Assembly: GCF_002001015.1 (NCBI RefSeq) | Contig: NZ_MUNO01000022.1 | Location: 1-64,000 of the forward strand | Origin: Polaromonas sp. A23 | GTDB lineage: Bacteria > Pseudomonadota > Gammaproteobacteria > Burkholderiales > Burkholderiaceae_C | Length of the DNA stretch: 64,000 nucleotides | Direction: 5' to 3' | Shown here: piece after piece, positions 26,219 to 34,638 of the stretch | How the letters are laid out: each line of letters begins with the position of its first letter | How positions within the stretch are numbered: position 1 is the stretch's first letter | The notes under the pieces: model-generated | Told to the model about the DNA's origin: nothing | Database searches by the model: none | Seen by the model: the letters and a program-made list of their open reading frames with translations, nothing else | Made by a program: the position numbers and the translations under genes

Positions 26219-27133
26219 TCAACTCTTGGCGTCTGTGGACGAGCTGCGCGGCACCTGCAGCATGGCGCGCATGTCCTGAACCGATACAGCACTCATCGCA
26301 CTGAGCTTGATTTTCGGCGGCGCCTTGAGAGCATGGCCATAAATGATCTCGAAGGTCAGGGAGAGCCGACCATCGGCCTGGCGCGGCAGATGCTCTGTCA
26401 GCGCCTGCAACAGCCGCGCGCGCCAGGCCCGGCCGCGCAAGGCGGGAAACCGTTGAGGATGGAAATTTCGGCCCAACTCGCGTAATTCCTGCAGCAGGCG
26501 CTGGGGTGTCTCGTAGGTCAAGGTAATACGTTCCATGTCCATCACCGGCTCGGCAAAACCGGTTTGCACCAGCATGTCACCCCAGTCGTGCATGTCGGTG
26601 AGCTCGTGACCGGCCGGCGGCCAGCCCATCAACTGGTAAATGGCACGCAATTCACGCACACTGTCCGGCCCGAGACACGAAAACATCAGAAACCCACCGA
26701 CCCGGAGTGCTCGGTGCCATTGCTTCAGCAGCGCCTGCGGATCAGCGCTTTCGTGCAAGGCCATGTTGGCCCAGAGCATGTCCACACCGGCGGGTGGCGG
26801 GGCCTCGAAATGCACGGCACGGCTCGTCCATCGTTTGGGGTTCCACCATGGTTTTGCTATATTTTTTATAGCTGCTTGCGCCCGAACCGCATCGGGTTCC
26901 TCCACAAAACACTCTGCATCACGATAGGTATCAGCGAGTTGCCGGTGTCCCTGCAGACCGCCACGCACGGCCGCCCAATGCGCCCAGACCTGCGGTTTAA
27001 GCTTGATCCACTGCAACCTGCCCTGCATGCGCTGCGCCACTTCTTCGTGAAGCCAGGGCGACGCCGCCGGCGCCACGCGCTGCCAGCGGGCGACGGCAAT
27101 CGGATCCAGGGTGGGGGGACGTTCGTTGGACAT
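26219..27133 (-). CDS. BioC-like SAM-dependent methyltransferase-fold protein
   Basis: 304 residues from the ATG at 27133. The second half carries methyltransferase landmarks: VDMLWANMALHESADPQ (motif II region), LRVGGFLMFSCLGPDSVREL (motif III and BioC-like GPxTxxEL) and the TDMHDWGDMLVQTGFAEPVM segment shared with malonyl-ACP O-methyltransferases. The Gly-rich SAM-binding motif I is not apparent, so catalysis is uncertain. Oddity: a family A repeat is read in frame at about residues 75-94 (AVRAQAAIKNIAKPWW) exactly where motif I/II spacing would fall. It is divergent from comF, with 74 bp between the starts. Confidence 0.82.
   Translation of the reverse strand: MSNERPPTLDPIAVARWQRVAPAASPWLHEEVAQRMQGRLQWIKLKPQVWAHWAAVRGGLQGHRQLADTYRDAECFVEEPDAVRAQAAIKNIAKPWWNPKRWTSRAVHFEAPPPAGVDMLWANMALHESADPQALLKQWHRALRVGGFLMFSCLGPDSVRELRAIYQLMGWPPAGHELTDMHDWGDMLVQTGFAEPVMDMERITLTYETPQRLLQELRELGRNFHPQRFPALRGRAWRARLLQALTEHLPRQADGRLSLTFEIIYGHALKAPPKIKLSAMSAVSVQDMRAMLQVPRSSSTDAKS
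26851..26911 (+). repeat. family A repeat, copy 6 (inside methyltransferase gene)
   Basis: Plus strand reads TTTTGCTATATTTTTTATAG, then CTGCTTGCGCCCGAACCGCA and TCGGGTTCC, one of the best consensus matches in the window. It is coding on the opposite strand. Confidence 0.85.
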
Positions 27134-27207
27134 GAAAGGCAATGGGGAAGAAGCGCCGAGTATATTGACACGATGTTGCTGCGCCTGCCCAACCCGGCCC
27201 TCCCCTG

Positions 27208-27903
27208 ATGCTGAAAAACCTGGCCAGCCAGTGCGCGGTCTGTCACAGCTGGCCTGCGCGCCGTATCTGTACCCATTGCGAGGCGCGCTTCGCCAAACCG
27301 ATGTCACGCTGCAGGACATGCGCGCTGGCGTTGGTTACCGGCCTGGACCAATGCGGTGCCTGTGTTCGGCAGCCGCCGCCACTGGATGCCTGTTTTGCCG
27401 CGGTGACCTATGCCTACCCCTGGCCAGCGCTCATTGCAGACTACAAATTCGGTCAGGACCCGGCCTGGGCGGGCGTGTTTGCAAAAATGCTGCTGAACAC
27501 GCCGGAGGTTGCAGACAGCCTGAACGCTCTGCAGCGCGGTGACTGGTTGTTGCCCATTCCGCTGTCGTCAGCGCGGCTCGAAACCCGCGGGTTCAATCAG
27601 GCATGGGAACTGGTGAAGGCCATTGGCAACCATGGCGCGAGGCTGAGTCAGGCAGACGCACGCTTGCTGCTGCGTATAAAAAACACGCCGCCCCAGTCGC
27701 AGCTCAAGCGGGAGGCGCGGCTGCGCAACGTCAAAGGTGCGTTTGTTGTCGATCCCTTGCGCGTGCCCGAACTAAAAGGCCGCCGCGTGCTGCTGGTTGA
27801 TGACGTGATGACCAGCGGCGCGTCCTTGTTCGCAGCTGCGCAGGCCTTGCGCGAAGCAGGTGCCGCCGTGGTTACTGCTGTGGTCATTGCAAGGACTGAA
27901 TAG
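27208..27903 (+). CDS. comF: ComF family phosphoribosyltransferase-like protein
   Basis: 231 residues. A zinc-ribbon N-terminus (CAVCHS, CTHC, CRTCAL, CGAC, about residues 11-53) is followed by a type I phosphoribosyltransferase domain with the PRPP loop RRVLLVDDVMTSGASLFAA near residues 191-210. ComF/GntX proteins take part in DNA uptake in competent species and in use of external DNA in E. coli, though the biochemical reaction is not settled. Divergent from the BioC-like gene; this pairing is common in Burkholderiales. Confidence 0.93.
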   Translation: MLKNLASQCAVCHSWPARRICTHCEARFAKPMSRCRTCALALVTGLDQCGACVRQPPPLDACFAAVTYAYPWPALIADYKFGQDPAWAGVFAKMLLNTPEVADSLNALQRGDWLLPIPLSSARLETRGFNQAWELVKAIGNHGARLSQADARLLLRIKNTPPQSQLKREARLRNVKGAFVVDPLRVPELKGRRVLLVDDVMTSGASLFAAAQALREAGAAVVTAVVIARTE

Positions 27904-27920
27904 CCCCCACGGTAGATATG

Positions 27921-28020
27921 GCCCCCACGGTCGCTCACTTCGTGTAGCTCCCTGCCCCCCCGAGGGGGCCGCTGCGCCTGCGGACTGGCAGAGCCAGATC
28001 CGCGGCCCCTGCTTGAAAGG
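27921..28020 (+). repeat. family B repeat
   Basis: Full-length copy: GCCCCCACGGTCGCTCACTT..., CCGAGGGGGCCGCTGCGCCT..., ending CCGCGGCCCCTGCTTGAAAG. It fills the spacer between comF and trmL, with the first block partly duplicated just upstream at 27903-27911. Confidence 0.85.
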
Positions 28021-28067
28021 GAGAGAGCTTCTCGTAGTGCCCACCTACTCACACGCGACAATCGGGC

Positions 28068-28562
28068 ATGTTCAATATCGTTCTGGTCGAGCCCGAGATC
28101 CCGCCCAATACCGGCAATGTCATCCGGCTGGCCGCCAACACCGGTTGCCGCCTGCATCTGGTGGAACCGTTGGGATTCTCGATGGATGACAAGCACATGC
28201 GGCGGGCAGGCCTGGACTATCACGAGTATGCGGAACTCAAACGCCACGCCGGATGGCAAACGTTTCTGGACACCGAACAACCCGATCCGCAGCGGCTGTT
28301 TGCCTTGACCACACGCGGCACCAGGCTTGTGCACGACGCGGATTTCCTGCGGGGCGACTGGCTGGTGTTTGGCTCGGAAACCCGCGGCTTGGCACCGGCG
28401 GTGCGCGCGATGTTTGCCCCCGCGCAACAACTGAAGTTACCCATGCTGGCCGGCCAGCGCAGCCTGAACCTGTCCAACGCCGTGGCCGTGACGGTGTTTG
28501 AAGCCTGGCGTCAAAACGGTTTTGCTGCGCTGCGGCCTGCCGGCAACATCGATCCCGGTTAA
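28068..28562 (+). CDS. trmL: tRNA (cytidine(34)-2'-O)-methyltransferase
   Basis: 164 residues, SPOUT family. TrmL methylates the 2'-OH of wobble nucleotide 34 in certain leucine tRNAs. The family motifs are VEPEIPPNTGNVIRLAANTG near the N-terminus, VFGSETRGL around residues 102-110, and the knot segment RSLNLSNAVAVTVFEAWRQ near 134-152. The stop overlaps the convergent LysR gene by 4 bp. Confidence 0.96.
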   Translation: MFNIVLVEPEIPPNTGNVIRLAANTGCRLHLVEPLGFSMDDKHMRRAGLDYHEYAELKRHAGWQTFLDTEQPDPQRLFALTTRGTRLVHDADFLRGDWLVFGSETRGLAPAVRAMFAPAQQLKLPMLAGQRSLNLSNAVAVTVFEAWRQNGFAALRPAGNIDPG

Positions 28563-29509
28563 GGCGCGCCAGCTGTATTTTTGTCCGTCTGGCGAGGCTC
28601 GGCCTGCGCGGCCTTCAAGCGCGTCTGCTCAATCAGGAACTCCATGAAAACTCTGGCGCGCGCCGGAACGTACTTGCGGCTGGGCAAGGCTGCGTACAGG
28701 GTAAAACGCCCAGTGATCCAGGGCGCCATCAGGCGCTGCAATTGCCCGTCATGCAGGTAGTTCGCCACCAGATCGAGAGGCTGGGCACTGATACCGGCGC
28801 CATCGAGCGTTGCGCGCAACAAGGTGTCGGTGTGGTTGGCCACGAGCACCGGCTTGATGTCAACCGCGACCTCCCTGTCGCCCTCCTCCGGGTTGATCAG
28901 CAACCATTCGCGCTGCCGCGCGCCTGCCTGGCTCAGACGCAGGACCGCATGTTTGCGCAAATCTTCGGGCTGCTGCGGCATTCCGGCGCTGCTCAGGTAG
29001 CGGGGAGAGGCACACAACAGGCCCTCTGACACAATCACCGGCCGCGCCACCACGTTGGCGTCATAGAGCGGGCCGGCACCCAAAATCGTCAAATCGAAGT
29101 CTTCAATCGGGGGAATGAGCGGCGAGTCCACCGTGATGTCCAGCACCACCTTGGGGTAGCGACGCCTGAACTCTGCCACCAGCGGCGCCAAGATGTATAC
29201 AGCCATCACGGGCTGGGTGTGGATGCGCAGCAGTCCTGCCAGTTCATCGGTTTGCTGGCGCGTGGACGTTTCCGCTTCGTCCACGTCGTTGAGGATATGC
29301 CGCACCCGCTGAAGGTAAGCCTGTCCGGCCTCTGTCAACGACAGTTTGCGCGTCGTGCGCTGCAGCAAACGGGCACCCAGATGCAGCTCCAAATCGGTGA
29401 TCAGCCGGGTCATCACGGCAGGCGACATGTCCATCGAGCGGGCAGCGGCGGCAAAGCCGCCATCGTCCACCACCTGCTGGAAAGCGCGCATCGACAAAAG
29501 TCGGTCCAT
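28559..29509 (-). CDS. LysR family transcriptional regulator
   Basis: 316 residues with an N-terminal helix-turn-helix (MRAFQQVVDDGGFAAAARSM ... LITDLELHLGARLLQRTTRKL) and a periplasmic-binding-protein-like effector domain. The target is not obvious: the next gene in the divergent direction encodes a small secreted DUF4148 protein 213 bp away. That AT-rich spacer, with an ATTAATAATTGAATTAAAT stretch, could hold the shared regulatory region. Confidence 0.92.
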   Translation of the reverse strand: MDRLLSMRAFQQVVDDGGFAAAARSMDMSPAVMTRLITDLELHLGARLLQRTTRKLSLTEAGQAYLQRVRHILNDVDEAETSTRQQTDELAGLLRIHTQPVMAVYILAPLVAEFRRRYPKVVLDITVDSPLIPPIEDFDLTILGAGPLYDANVVARPVIVSEGLLCASPRYLSSAGMPQQPEDLRKHAVLRLSQAGARQREWLLINPEEGDREVAVDIKPVLVANHTDTLLRATLDGAGISAQPLDLVANYLHDGQLQRLMAPWITGRFTLYAALPSRKYVPARARVFMEFLIEQTRLKAAQAEPRQTDKNTAGAP

Positions 29510-29722
29510 AGGGTTAGTACCTAATAAATCAAGCCTTTATTGTTTCATATATAGCAATTAATAATTGAATTAAATGATGTTTTTCTTCTTTGTTGTCAAT
29601 AGTAAAGTTCATTCATCGATGAGCCGAAACCAATAGAGACGACTCACCGAGGCTGGACAAGACGGGACACGATAGCTCCCGGCCTGCCCGGAATGTCTAA
29701 TCATTTTTCAAAGGATTCCATC

Positions 29723-30031
29723 ATGAACACCAAATTTGCCGCAACCGCACTGGTTCTTGCTTCCACCCTGATCGCCGGCACCAGCTTCGCCGCCTCCTCT
29801 TACCAAGAGGCCGATCGTCACGCACCTTCCGGCCCCAGCACGCTGACCCGCGAAGCCGTGAAAGCCGACTACCAGGCTGCGAAGAAGGCCGGCGGCCTTC
29901 CTCCTACGATTGAAGGCCAGGACTACAACATCAAGCCGGTTACAACTTCGCTGAGCCGCGAAGCGGTCAAGGCTGACTACCAGGCTGCCAAAAAGGCTGG
30001 TGGACTGCCACAACTCAACAACTACTCCTGA
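29723..30031 (+). CDS. DUF4148 domain secreted protein with internal duplication
   Basis: 102 residues. A cleavable signal peptide (MNTKFAATALVLASTLIAGT...SFAA) is followed by two near-identical units of 20 residues, L-T/S-REAVKADYQAAKKAGGLP, separated by a 25-residue linker. DUF4148 proteins are abundant in Burkholderiales, usually periplasmic and of unknown function. AAAGGA precedes the ATG. Two hairpins follow the gene, so it is monocistronic. Confidence 0.92.
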   Translation: MNTKFAATALVLASTLIAGTSFAASSYQEADRHAPSGPSTLTREAVKADYQAAKKAGGLPPTIEGQDYNIKPVTTSLSREAVKADYQAAKKAGGLPQLNNYS

Positions 30032-30037
30032 TAAACC

Positions 30038-30061
30038 GCTCCGGCCCTTGCGGGCCGGAGC
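30038..30061 (+). terminator. hairpin after the DUF4148 gene
   Basis: Perfect 10 bp stem GCTCCGGCCC / GGGCCGGAGC with a short loop, 6 bp after the stop codon. The 3' side is T-poor, so it may act as an mRNA-stabilising or attenuating hairpin before the stronger terminator that follows. Confidence 0.6.
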
Positions 30062-30078
30062 AATTCATTCAGGTTCCA

Positions 30079-30111
30079 TAAAAAATCCCGCCTTCCGGCG
30101 GGATTTTTTTA
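30079..30111. terminator. bidirectional terminator
   Basis: A-run, stem ATCCCGCC / GGCGGGAT with a 4-base loop, then a T-run. It serves both the DUF4148 gene and the convergent MaoC gene. Confidence 0.9.
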
Positions 30112-30126
30112 TTCGCGCCAGCAAAC

Positions 30127-30582
30127 TCAGGCGTAGCGCCGCACCAGTGATTCAGCCACGCAGACCGGCTTGGCTGCGCCTTCGCGTTCCACCGTGACCT
30201 CCCAGGTCATCTGCACCCCGTCGTTTTCAATGGGCTGGCAAGCGAGCAGTTTCATGCGGGCGCGCAACCGGCTTCCCACCGGTACCGGCGCCACGAAACG
30301 CACCTTATTCAAGCCATAGTTCACGCCCATGCGGCTCTGCACGATTTCAAACGAAGATTCAAAAAACTTGGGCAACAGCGACAGCGTCAGGAAACCATGC
30401 GCGATCGGCCCGCCAAAAGGTCCGCCGCGAGCCTTCTCCGGATCCACATGAATCCACTGGTGATCGCCGGTAGCCTCTGCAAAAAGGTTGACCTGTGCCT
30501 GGGTAATGGTGAGCCAGTCGCTGACAGCCACTTCCTGGCCAACACAGGCCGACAGCTCGGAAAGAGTCTGGAAAGTTTTCAT
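30127..30582 (-). CDS. MaoC family (R)-specific enoyl-CoA hydratase-like protein
   Basis: 151 residues forming one hot-dog fold. The MaoC hydratase motif is clear: FAEATGDHQWIHVDPEKA (catalytic Asp and His) followed by GPIAHGFLTLSLLP. It probably hydrates 2-enoyl-CoA substrates; the exact chain length and pathway (fatty acid degradation, polyhydroxyalkanoate supply) are not shown by the context. The ParA-like gene lies upstream on the same strand, 91 bp away. Confidence 0.92.
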   Translation of the reverse strand: MKTFQTLSELSACVGQEVAVSDWLTITQAQVNLFAEATGDHQWIHVDPEKARGGPFGGPIAHGFLTLSLLPKFFESSFEIVQSRMGVNYGLNKVRFVAPVPVGSRLRARMKLLACQPIENDGVQMTWEVTVEREGAAKPVCVAESLVRRYA

Positions 30583-30673
30583 CGCCAGACTTTAACGTTG
30601 ACTGCGCAGCAGGCTTGTCCAGCCAGCGACACAGCGACGGGCGGCAGGCAGAGCGCCTGCGGCCCGGCCGACC

Positions 30674-31291
30674 TCACTGGTCAAGCCAGCGGCAGATTCC
30701 CTGCCATTGTTCGAGGTCTTTTTCCACCCGGCCCGGTGCCACATCAAATACGGTGAGCCCGCGGGCCGCCAGATGAATATAGTTCTGCGTGTCGCGCAGA
30801 TAGCCAAGCACCGGCAAGCCGAGGCCTTCGACAAAACCGCGCAGCTTGTCGGCCGCGATGGTGCGGGCGTCGACCCGCATACCCACAATACCCACCTGCA
30901 TCTTGCCCGCGTGGCGATGTTCGGCAAGCTGGTCCAGAAAACTGCGTGTGGCAAAAATATCAAAGACGCTGGGCTGCAGGGGCACGATCACCTTGTCAGC
31001 CAGTTTGAGCACATCGTTGAAACGCCAGCCGTGAAGGCCTGCGGGCGTGTCCAGCACCACGTGGGTAATGCCCTTGGGCGGCTTGACAATCATGTCGGCG
31101 TTGACTTCCCAGGTGGCAATCGGCCGCGCCGCCGGGGGGCGCAAGCCCAGCCACAGCCGGGACGATTGCTGGCGGTCCGCATCGCCCAGCATGACCGCAT
31201 GGCCCTGACTGGCGAAATAACCCGCCACATTGGTGGACATTGTCGATTTGCCGACGCCGCCCTTCGGATTTGCAATCACAACCACAGGCAT
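30674..31291 (-). CDS. ParA/MinD-type AAA ATPase, orphan
   Basis: 205 residues. The deviant Walker A motif KGGVGKST lies near residues 10-17, a signature of ParA/MinD ATPases, and VVLDTPAG supplies the Walker B region. There is no partner ParB gene or centromere-like repeat nearby, so this is not the chromosomal parABS locus. Short ParA-like proteins of this kind often position cellular cargo, but which cargo cannot be told here. Confidence 0.9.
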   Translation of the reverse strand: MPVVVIANPKGGVGKSTMSTNVAGYFASQGHAVMLGDADRQQSSRLWLGLRPPAARPIATWEVNADMIVKPPKGITHVVLDTPAGLHGWRFNDVLKLADKVIVPLQPSVFDIFATRSFLDQLAEHRHAGKMQVGIVGMRVDARTIAADKLRGFVEGLGLPVLGYLRDTQNYIHLAARGLTVFDVAPGRVEKDLEQWQGICRWLDQ

Positions 31292-31424
31292 ACAAATCTC
31301 CCGGAATTATTGCGCTATGGTAACGGCAGCCACAGCTATGGCCAAAATCGGCACTTTCACGGCCGCCCCGCGCCTAAGAAGCCTGCATTGCAGCAATACG
31401 GCCGTCCCCCGCGTTTCTTTATAC

Positions 31425-31487
31425 CAAATAGACCTCAGGCCCTTTAACAACGGGGGCAAGCAGCTCCTGTTTTTATAGCAAATCAGG
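31425..31487 (-). repeat. family A repeat, copy 7
   Basis: On the minus strand: TTTGCTATAAAAACAGGAGC, then TGCTTGCCCCCGTTGTTAAA and GGGCCTGAGGTCTA. Located in the 219 bp spacer between the kinase gene and the ParA-like gene; nothing else is seen there. Confidence 0.8.
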
Positions 31488-31510
31488 TGAAAGCCTGGCG
31501 AACTTCTCGC

Positions 31511-33469
31511 TCAGAACCGCTGCGCGTCCTGCGACTCCTTACGCCGCTCCTCCGCTGCGCGCCGCTCAACACAAACCGGGTGCTTGCTGAACGCTGGTTT
31601 GGCGCACTGCTCGTTCATGCAGATCTGAAAACCCAAAAAAATCCGGTTTTCGCAGGCCTGCCTGGGACCGGATGCCTGGACCTGGGCTTGGGCGGCTCCG
31701 GCGCTTTCGGGCACGGCCACCGGCACCGTCGCTTCCGCCCCCGGTTTGGCCGCGGTAACGGCCTTCGGTACCAACGGCTTGGCGGGTGAAACGGGCTGCA
31801 CCCGCTTGGCCACGGGACTGAAGGCTGGCGCCTGCGCTGCCATCGCCGGGGATACCCCCGGTTTGGCGGCAGTCGTGGCAGCAGCGGTTGCCGGCACCAC
31901 GCCACCTGCCGGCACCGCCTCTGCCACCGGTGATGGGCTGGAACCGGGCTTCAAAGCCAGGACGGCCACCACAAGCACGGCCACGCCGGCCGTCGCGGCC
32001 AAGGGAATCGCCCAGCTTCGCCGCGCCGGTTGAACGCTCCCGGCGATTGTTGGAGGCACCACCACCTGCGCGTCAGATGAAAGGGCGGCACGAGGCTGGG
32101 CCCGCGTCCAGGTTGGATCTTCATCCACACTTTGAGGCTGGGGCGCCACAGCAACAACCGCTGCAGCCTCGGTAGCCCCGGAACCCATCTGCGTTGCGTC
32201 AGGGTCCTGAGAAACGGCTGCATTAGCCGCAACAACCGGCGAGTTGGCAGGTGCCACCGGCTCGCTCTGCGTCTGGAGTCGGGTCCACTCGCTGCGCTCC
32301 TCGGGAGGGGTGGCCAAGGTAATGGATGCCGTTCCGGTGCCGGAGCCCTCCGTTGACAGGCTACCGCCCAGTTTCCGTACGCGCCGGCGCGCCAGGTCAG
32401 CGTAGATGCCGGACGGAAACTTGTCGAGAAAACCTTCCAGGTCTTCCAGATCCTCGGAGTCCTTGATGTCTTTCCAGTACACCAGCTCCAGCTCCTGCGT
32501 CACCGTAGAGCCCGTAGAGCCGGTGTCGGTTGAAGAAGCCAGCCTGACGGTGGAGCCCCCGGCGCGGGACTTGCCGGTATCCGTAGCAGTACCGCCGCGG
32601 CGGCCCGGCGGGCTCACCGGTGGAACAACGGTGGGGTCGGCAGCGTACTCACTGGCGGCCTGCAGTGCCTGCGCAAACTCCTGCGCTGTGGCGAAACGTT
32701 CATCGCGCTTTTTCGCAAGCGCACGCGCCACCACCGCGTCAATGGCCGGTGGCAGCATGGTATTGAAGGTGCTGGGCGCGGCCGCCACATGACCCACGAT
32801 TTGCTGAATGATGGCGAAGTCGGTGTCGCCATCAAAAGGCCTTTTGCCGGTGAGCAATTGATAAAGGACCACCCCGACCGCAAACAGGTCGGCGCGCGCA
32901 TCGATCGGTACGCCCTGCACCTGTTCCGGTGACATGTATTTAAGAGTCCCCACCATGGAGCCCTGGGTGCGGGTGGCCTCGCCGGAATCCTGAATGCGGG
33001 CAACGCCGAAATCCGTCAGCTTGACCCGTCCGTCGGCCTCGATCAGCAGGTTGGCCGGCTTGACGTCGCGGTGGACAATGCTTTGCCTGTGCGCATAGTC
33101 CAGCGCAGACAGCAGGTCGCGCACCATGCCCAGCGACTCTTCCAGCGAATACCGCCGGCCGGCGTCCAGATGGTGCTTGAGGTCCTCGCCCTGGATGAAC
33201 TCCATGACGAGAAAAGCCATGTCACCATGGCGGTCGGAGTCATACACACTGACGATATTGGGGTGCTGCAGGCGGGCGGCCGAGCGGGCCTCCGTGCGAA
33301 AACGCCCTTCGTATTCAGCGGCTGCTTCCGCCGAAAGGTTTTCCACCTTGATGGTCTTGATCGCCACCCGTCGGTCCAGATTGGGATCGCGCGCCTCATA
33401 GACAAGCCCCATCGCGCCTTTGCCCAGCACGCGAATGATGTCGTAGCGACCTAACTTGTTCAGGCTCAT
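31511..33469 (-). CDS. membrane-anchored Hanks-type Ser/Thr protein kinase
   Basis: 652 residues. A complete kinase domain occupies about residues 8-275: glycine loop GKGAMGLV, VAIK lysine, catalytic HRDVKPANLL, DFG (TDFGVAR), and activation segment ending GTLKYMSPEQ. Then come a short basic/acidic middle region, a low-complexity linker, one transmembrane helix (WAIPLAATAGVAVLVVAVLA) and a Pro/Ala/Val-rich periplasmic part with conserved Cys residues near the end (CENRIFLGFQICMNEQC). The neighbouring gene encodes a cyclase-FHA protein; FHA domains read phosphothreonine, so the pair may form one signalling route. Confidence 0.94.
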   Translation of the reverse strand: MSLNKLGRYDIIRVLGKGAMGLVYEARDPNLDRRVAIKTIKVENLSAEAAAEYEGRFRTEARSAARLQHPNIVSVYDSDRHGDMAFLVMEFIQGEDLKHHLDAGRRYSLEESLGMVRDLLSALDYAHRQSIVHRDVKPANLLIEADGRVKLTDFGVARIQDSGEATRTQGSMVGTLKYMSPEQVQGVPIDARADLFAVGVVLYQLLTGKRPFDGDTDFAIIQQIVGHVAAAPSTFNTMLPPAIDAVVARALAKKRDERFATAQEFAQALQAASEYAADPTVVPPVSPPGRRGGTATDTGKSRAGGSTVRLASSTDTGSTGSTVTQELELVYWKDIKDSEDLEDLEGFLDKFPSGIYADLARRRVRKLGGSLSTEGSGTGTASITLATPPEERSEWTRLQTQSEPVAPANSPVVAANAAVSQDPDATQMGSGATEAAAVVAVAPQPQSVDEDPTWTRAQPRAALSSDAQVVVPPTIAGSVQPARRSWAIPLAATAGVAVLVVAVLALKPGSSPSPVAEAVPAGGVVPATAAATTAAKPGVSPAMAAQAPAFSPVAKRVQPVSPAKPLVPKAVTAAKPGAEATVPVAVPESAGAAQAQVQASGPRQACENRIFLGFQICMNEQCAKPAFSKHPVCVERRAAEERRKESQDAQRF

Positions 33470-33536
33470 GGGTGGAAGGGAAACCGGTTGGCGATGGAAA
33501 ACACGTTTGGAAACAAACGATTCTATCGATAGCCAG

Positions 33537-34424
33537 TCAGCTGCTGATGGAAAAATTGATCAATGGGCTACCCTCCTTGCGCTCGCAGCCGGCGCTGATC
33601 TGCCCGCTGCCGACCAGGTAACACTCGGTCCGGCGCAGTACCACGGCTTCGCTCTGGTTGCCAAAATAGACCCAGGTGCCGTAACTTGAAGCGTCTCCCA
33701 GCACAAACTGCCCGCCGCGCCACTCCAGCGTGGCATGCATGCGGGACACCCGCGGGTCGTTCAGGGCCAGGGACGCCCCCGCCCCGCGACCGATGGACAC
33801 CTTCGGCGTGGCCGCGTGGACTTGCAGGGCCTGCGCACCGGCCACCAGCTCAAGCACCACAGGCCCGGCCTCGGAAACCATGGACCGCCCCATCATGGTC
33901 GCGTCTTCATCGCGCCCGCTTTGCCATTCCACACGGTACACATGGCTTGCTTCGGCCCTGCCGCGCAGGTGCATGGGCCCCAGGCTGCGCAGCGAAGTCT
34001 GCTGCATCGGCCCCAACGCTTTCCAGACGTTTTGCGTGGTGAGAATTTGCGCCGCACCGGCCAGGTCAGCCAGACGGGCTGCGGAGTTGACGGTATCGCC
34101 AAAGCAGTCACCGTCGATTTCGACCACTTCACCCGACTCAATGCCCATCTGCATCTGCACCGGTGCCCCACTGCCACCCGGGCGTATGGGCTTTTCCAGA
34201 AAACGCTTCTGAATGCTGATACATGCCGCCAGCGCGTCCCCTTCCTGAGGAAACACAACAAACAAGCCGTCACCCAGCAACTTCACGATCCGGCCGTTGT
34301 GCTGTTCGAAGACCTGGCTCAAGGCCCCGACCAGCTGCGTGACAAACCGGGAGGCGGTCTCGTCGCCCAGCCTTTCAAACATGCTGGTACTGCCCACGAG
34401 GTCCGCAAAAACGACGGTGGTCAT
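33537..34424 (-). CDS. class III nucleotide cyclase domain fused to an FHA domain
   Basis: 295 residues. The N-terminal cyclase homology domain (about 1-165) has the metal-binding Asp residues in VVFADLVGST and KLLGDGLFVVF and the transition-state Asn/Arg in GDTVNSAARLADLAG, so it could be active. The C-terminal FHA domain (about 200-285) has the phosphothreonine-binding GRGAGASLALNDPRVSRMHA core. The gene ends 67 bp before the Ser/Thr kinase start on the same strand. Whether it makes cAMP cannot be decided from the sequence. Confidence 0.9.
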   Translation of the reverse strand: MTTVVFADLVGSTSMFERLGDETASRFVTQLVGALSQVFEQHNGRIVKLLGDGLFVVFPQEGDALAACISIQKRFLEKPIRPGGSGAPVQMQMGIESGEVVEIDGDCFGDTVNSAARLADLAGAAQILTTQNVWKALGPMQQTSLRSLGPMHLRGRAEASHVYRVEWQSGRDEDATMMGRSMVSEAGPVVLELVAGAQALQVHAATPKVSIGRGAGASLALNDPRVSRMHATLEWRGGQFVLGDASSYGTWVYFGNQSEAVVLRRTECYLVGSGQISAGCERKEGSPLINFSISS

Positions 34425-34638
34425 GGAGCGACCACAGCAAACAAAGGAATGAAGAAAACAGCAACGCCGCCAGCATCCGGTGCGAACACGTAAGCATTTG
34501 TTTTCATCTGGACGATTTTCACCGAAAACACGTCACAGCCGTGTGTGAGTTTTTACCGGTTGCCGCGCAAACTATGAAACGTTGCCGATGCAGACTCGTT
34601 TTTGTCCCGTTCACACTGGACAGAACAGGATCAACGGC

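Noticed and set aside
30674..31291. Chromosome or plasmid partition locus
   Set aside because: Only a ParA-like gene is present; no ParB, no parS-like repeats and no replication gene are seen.
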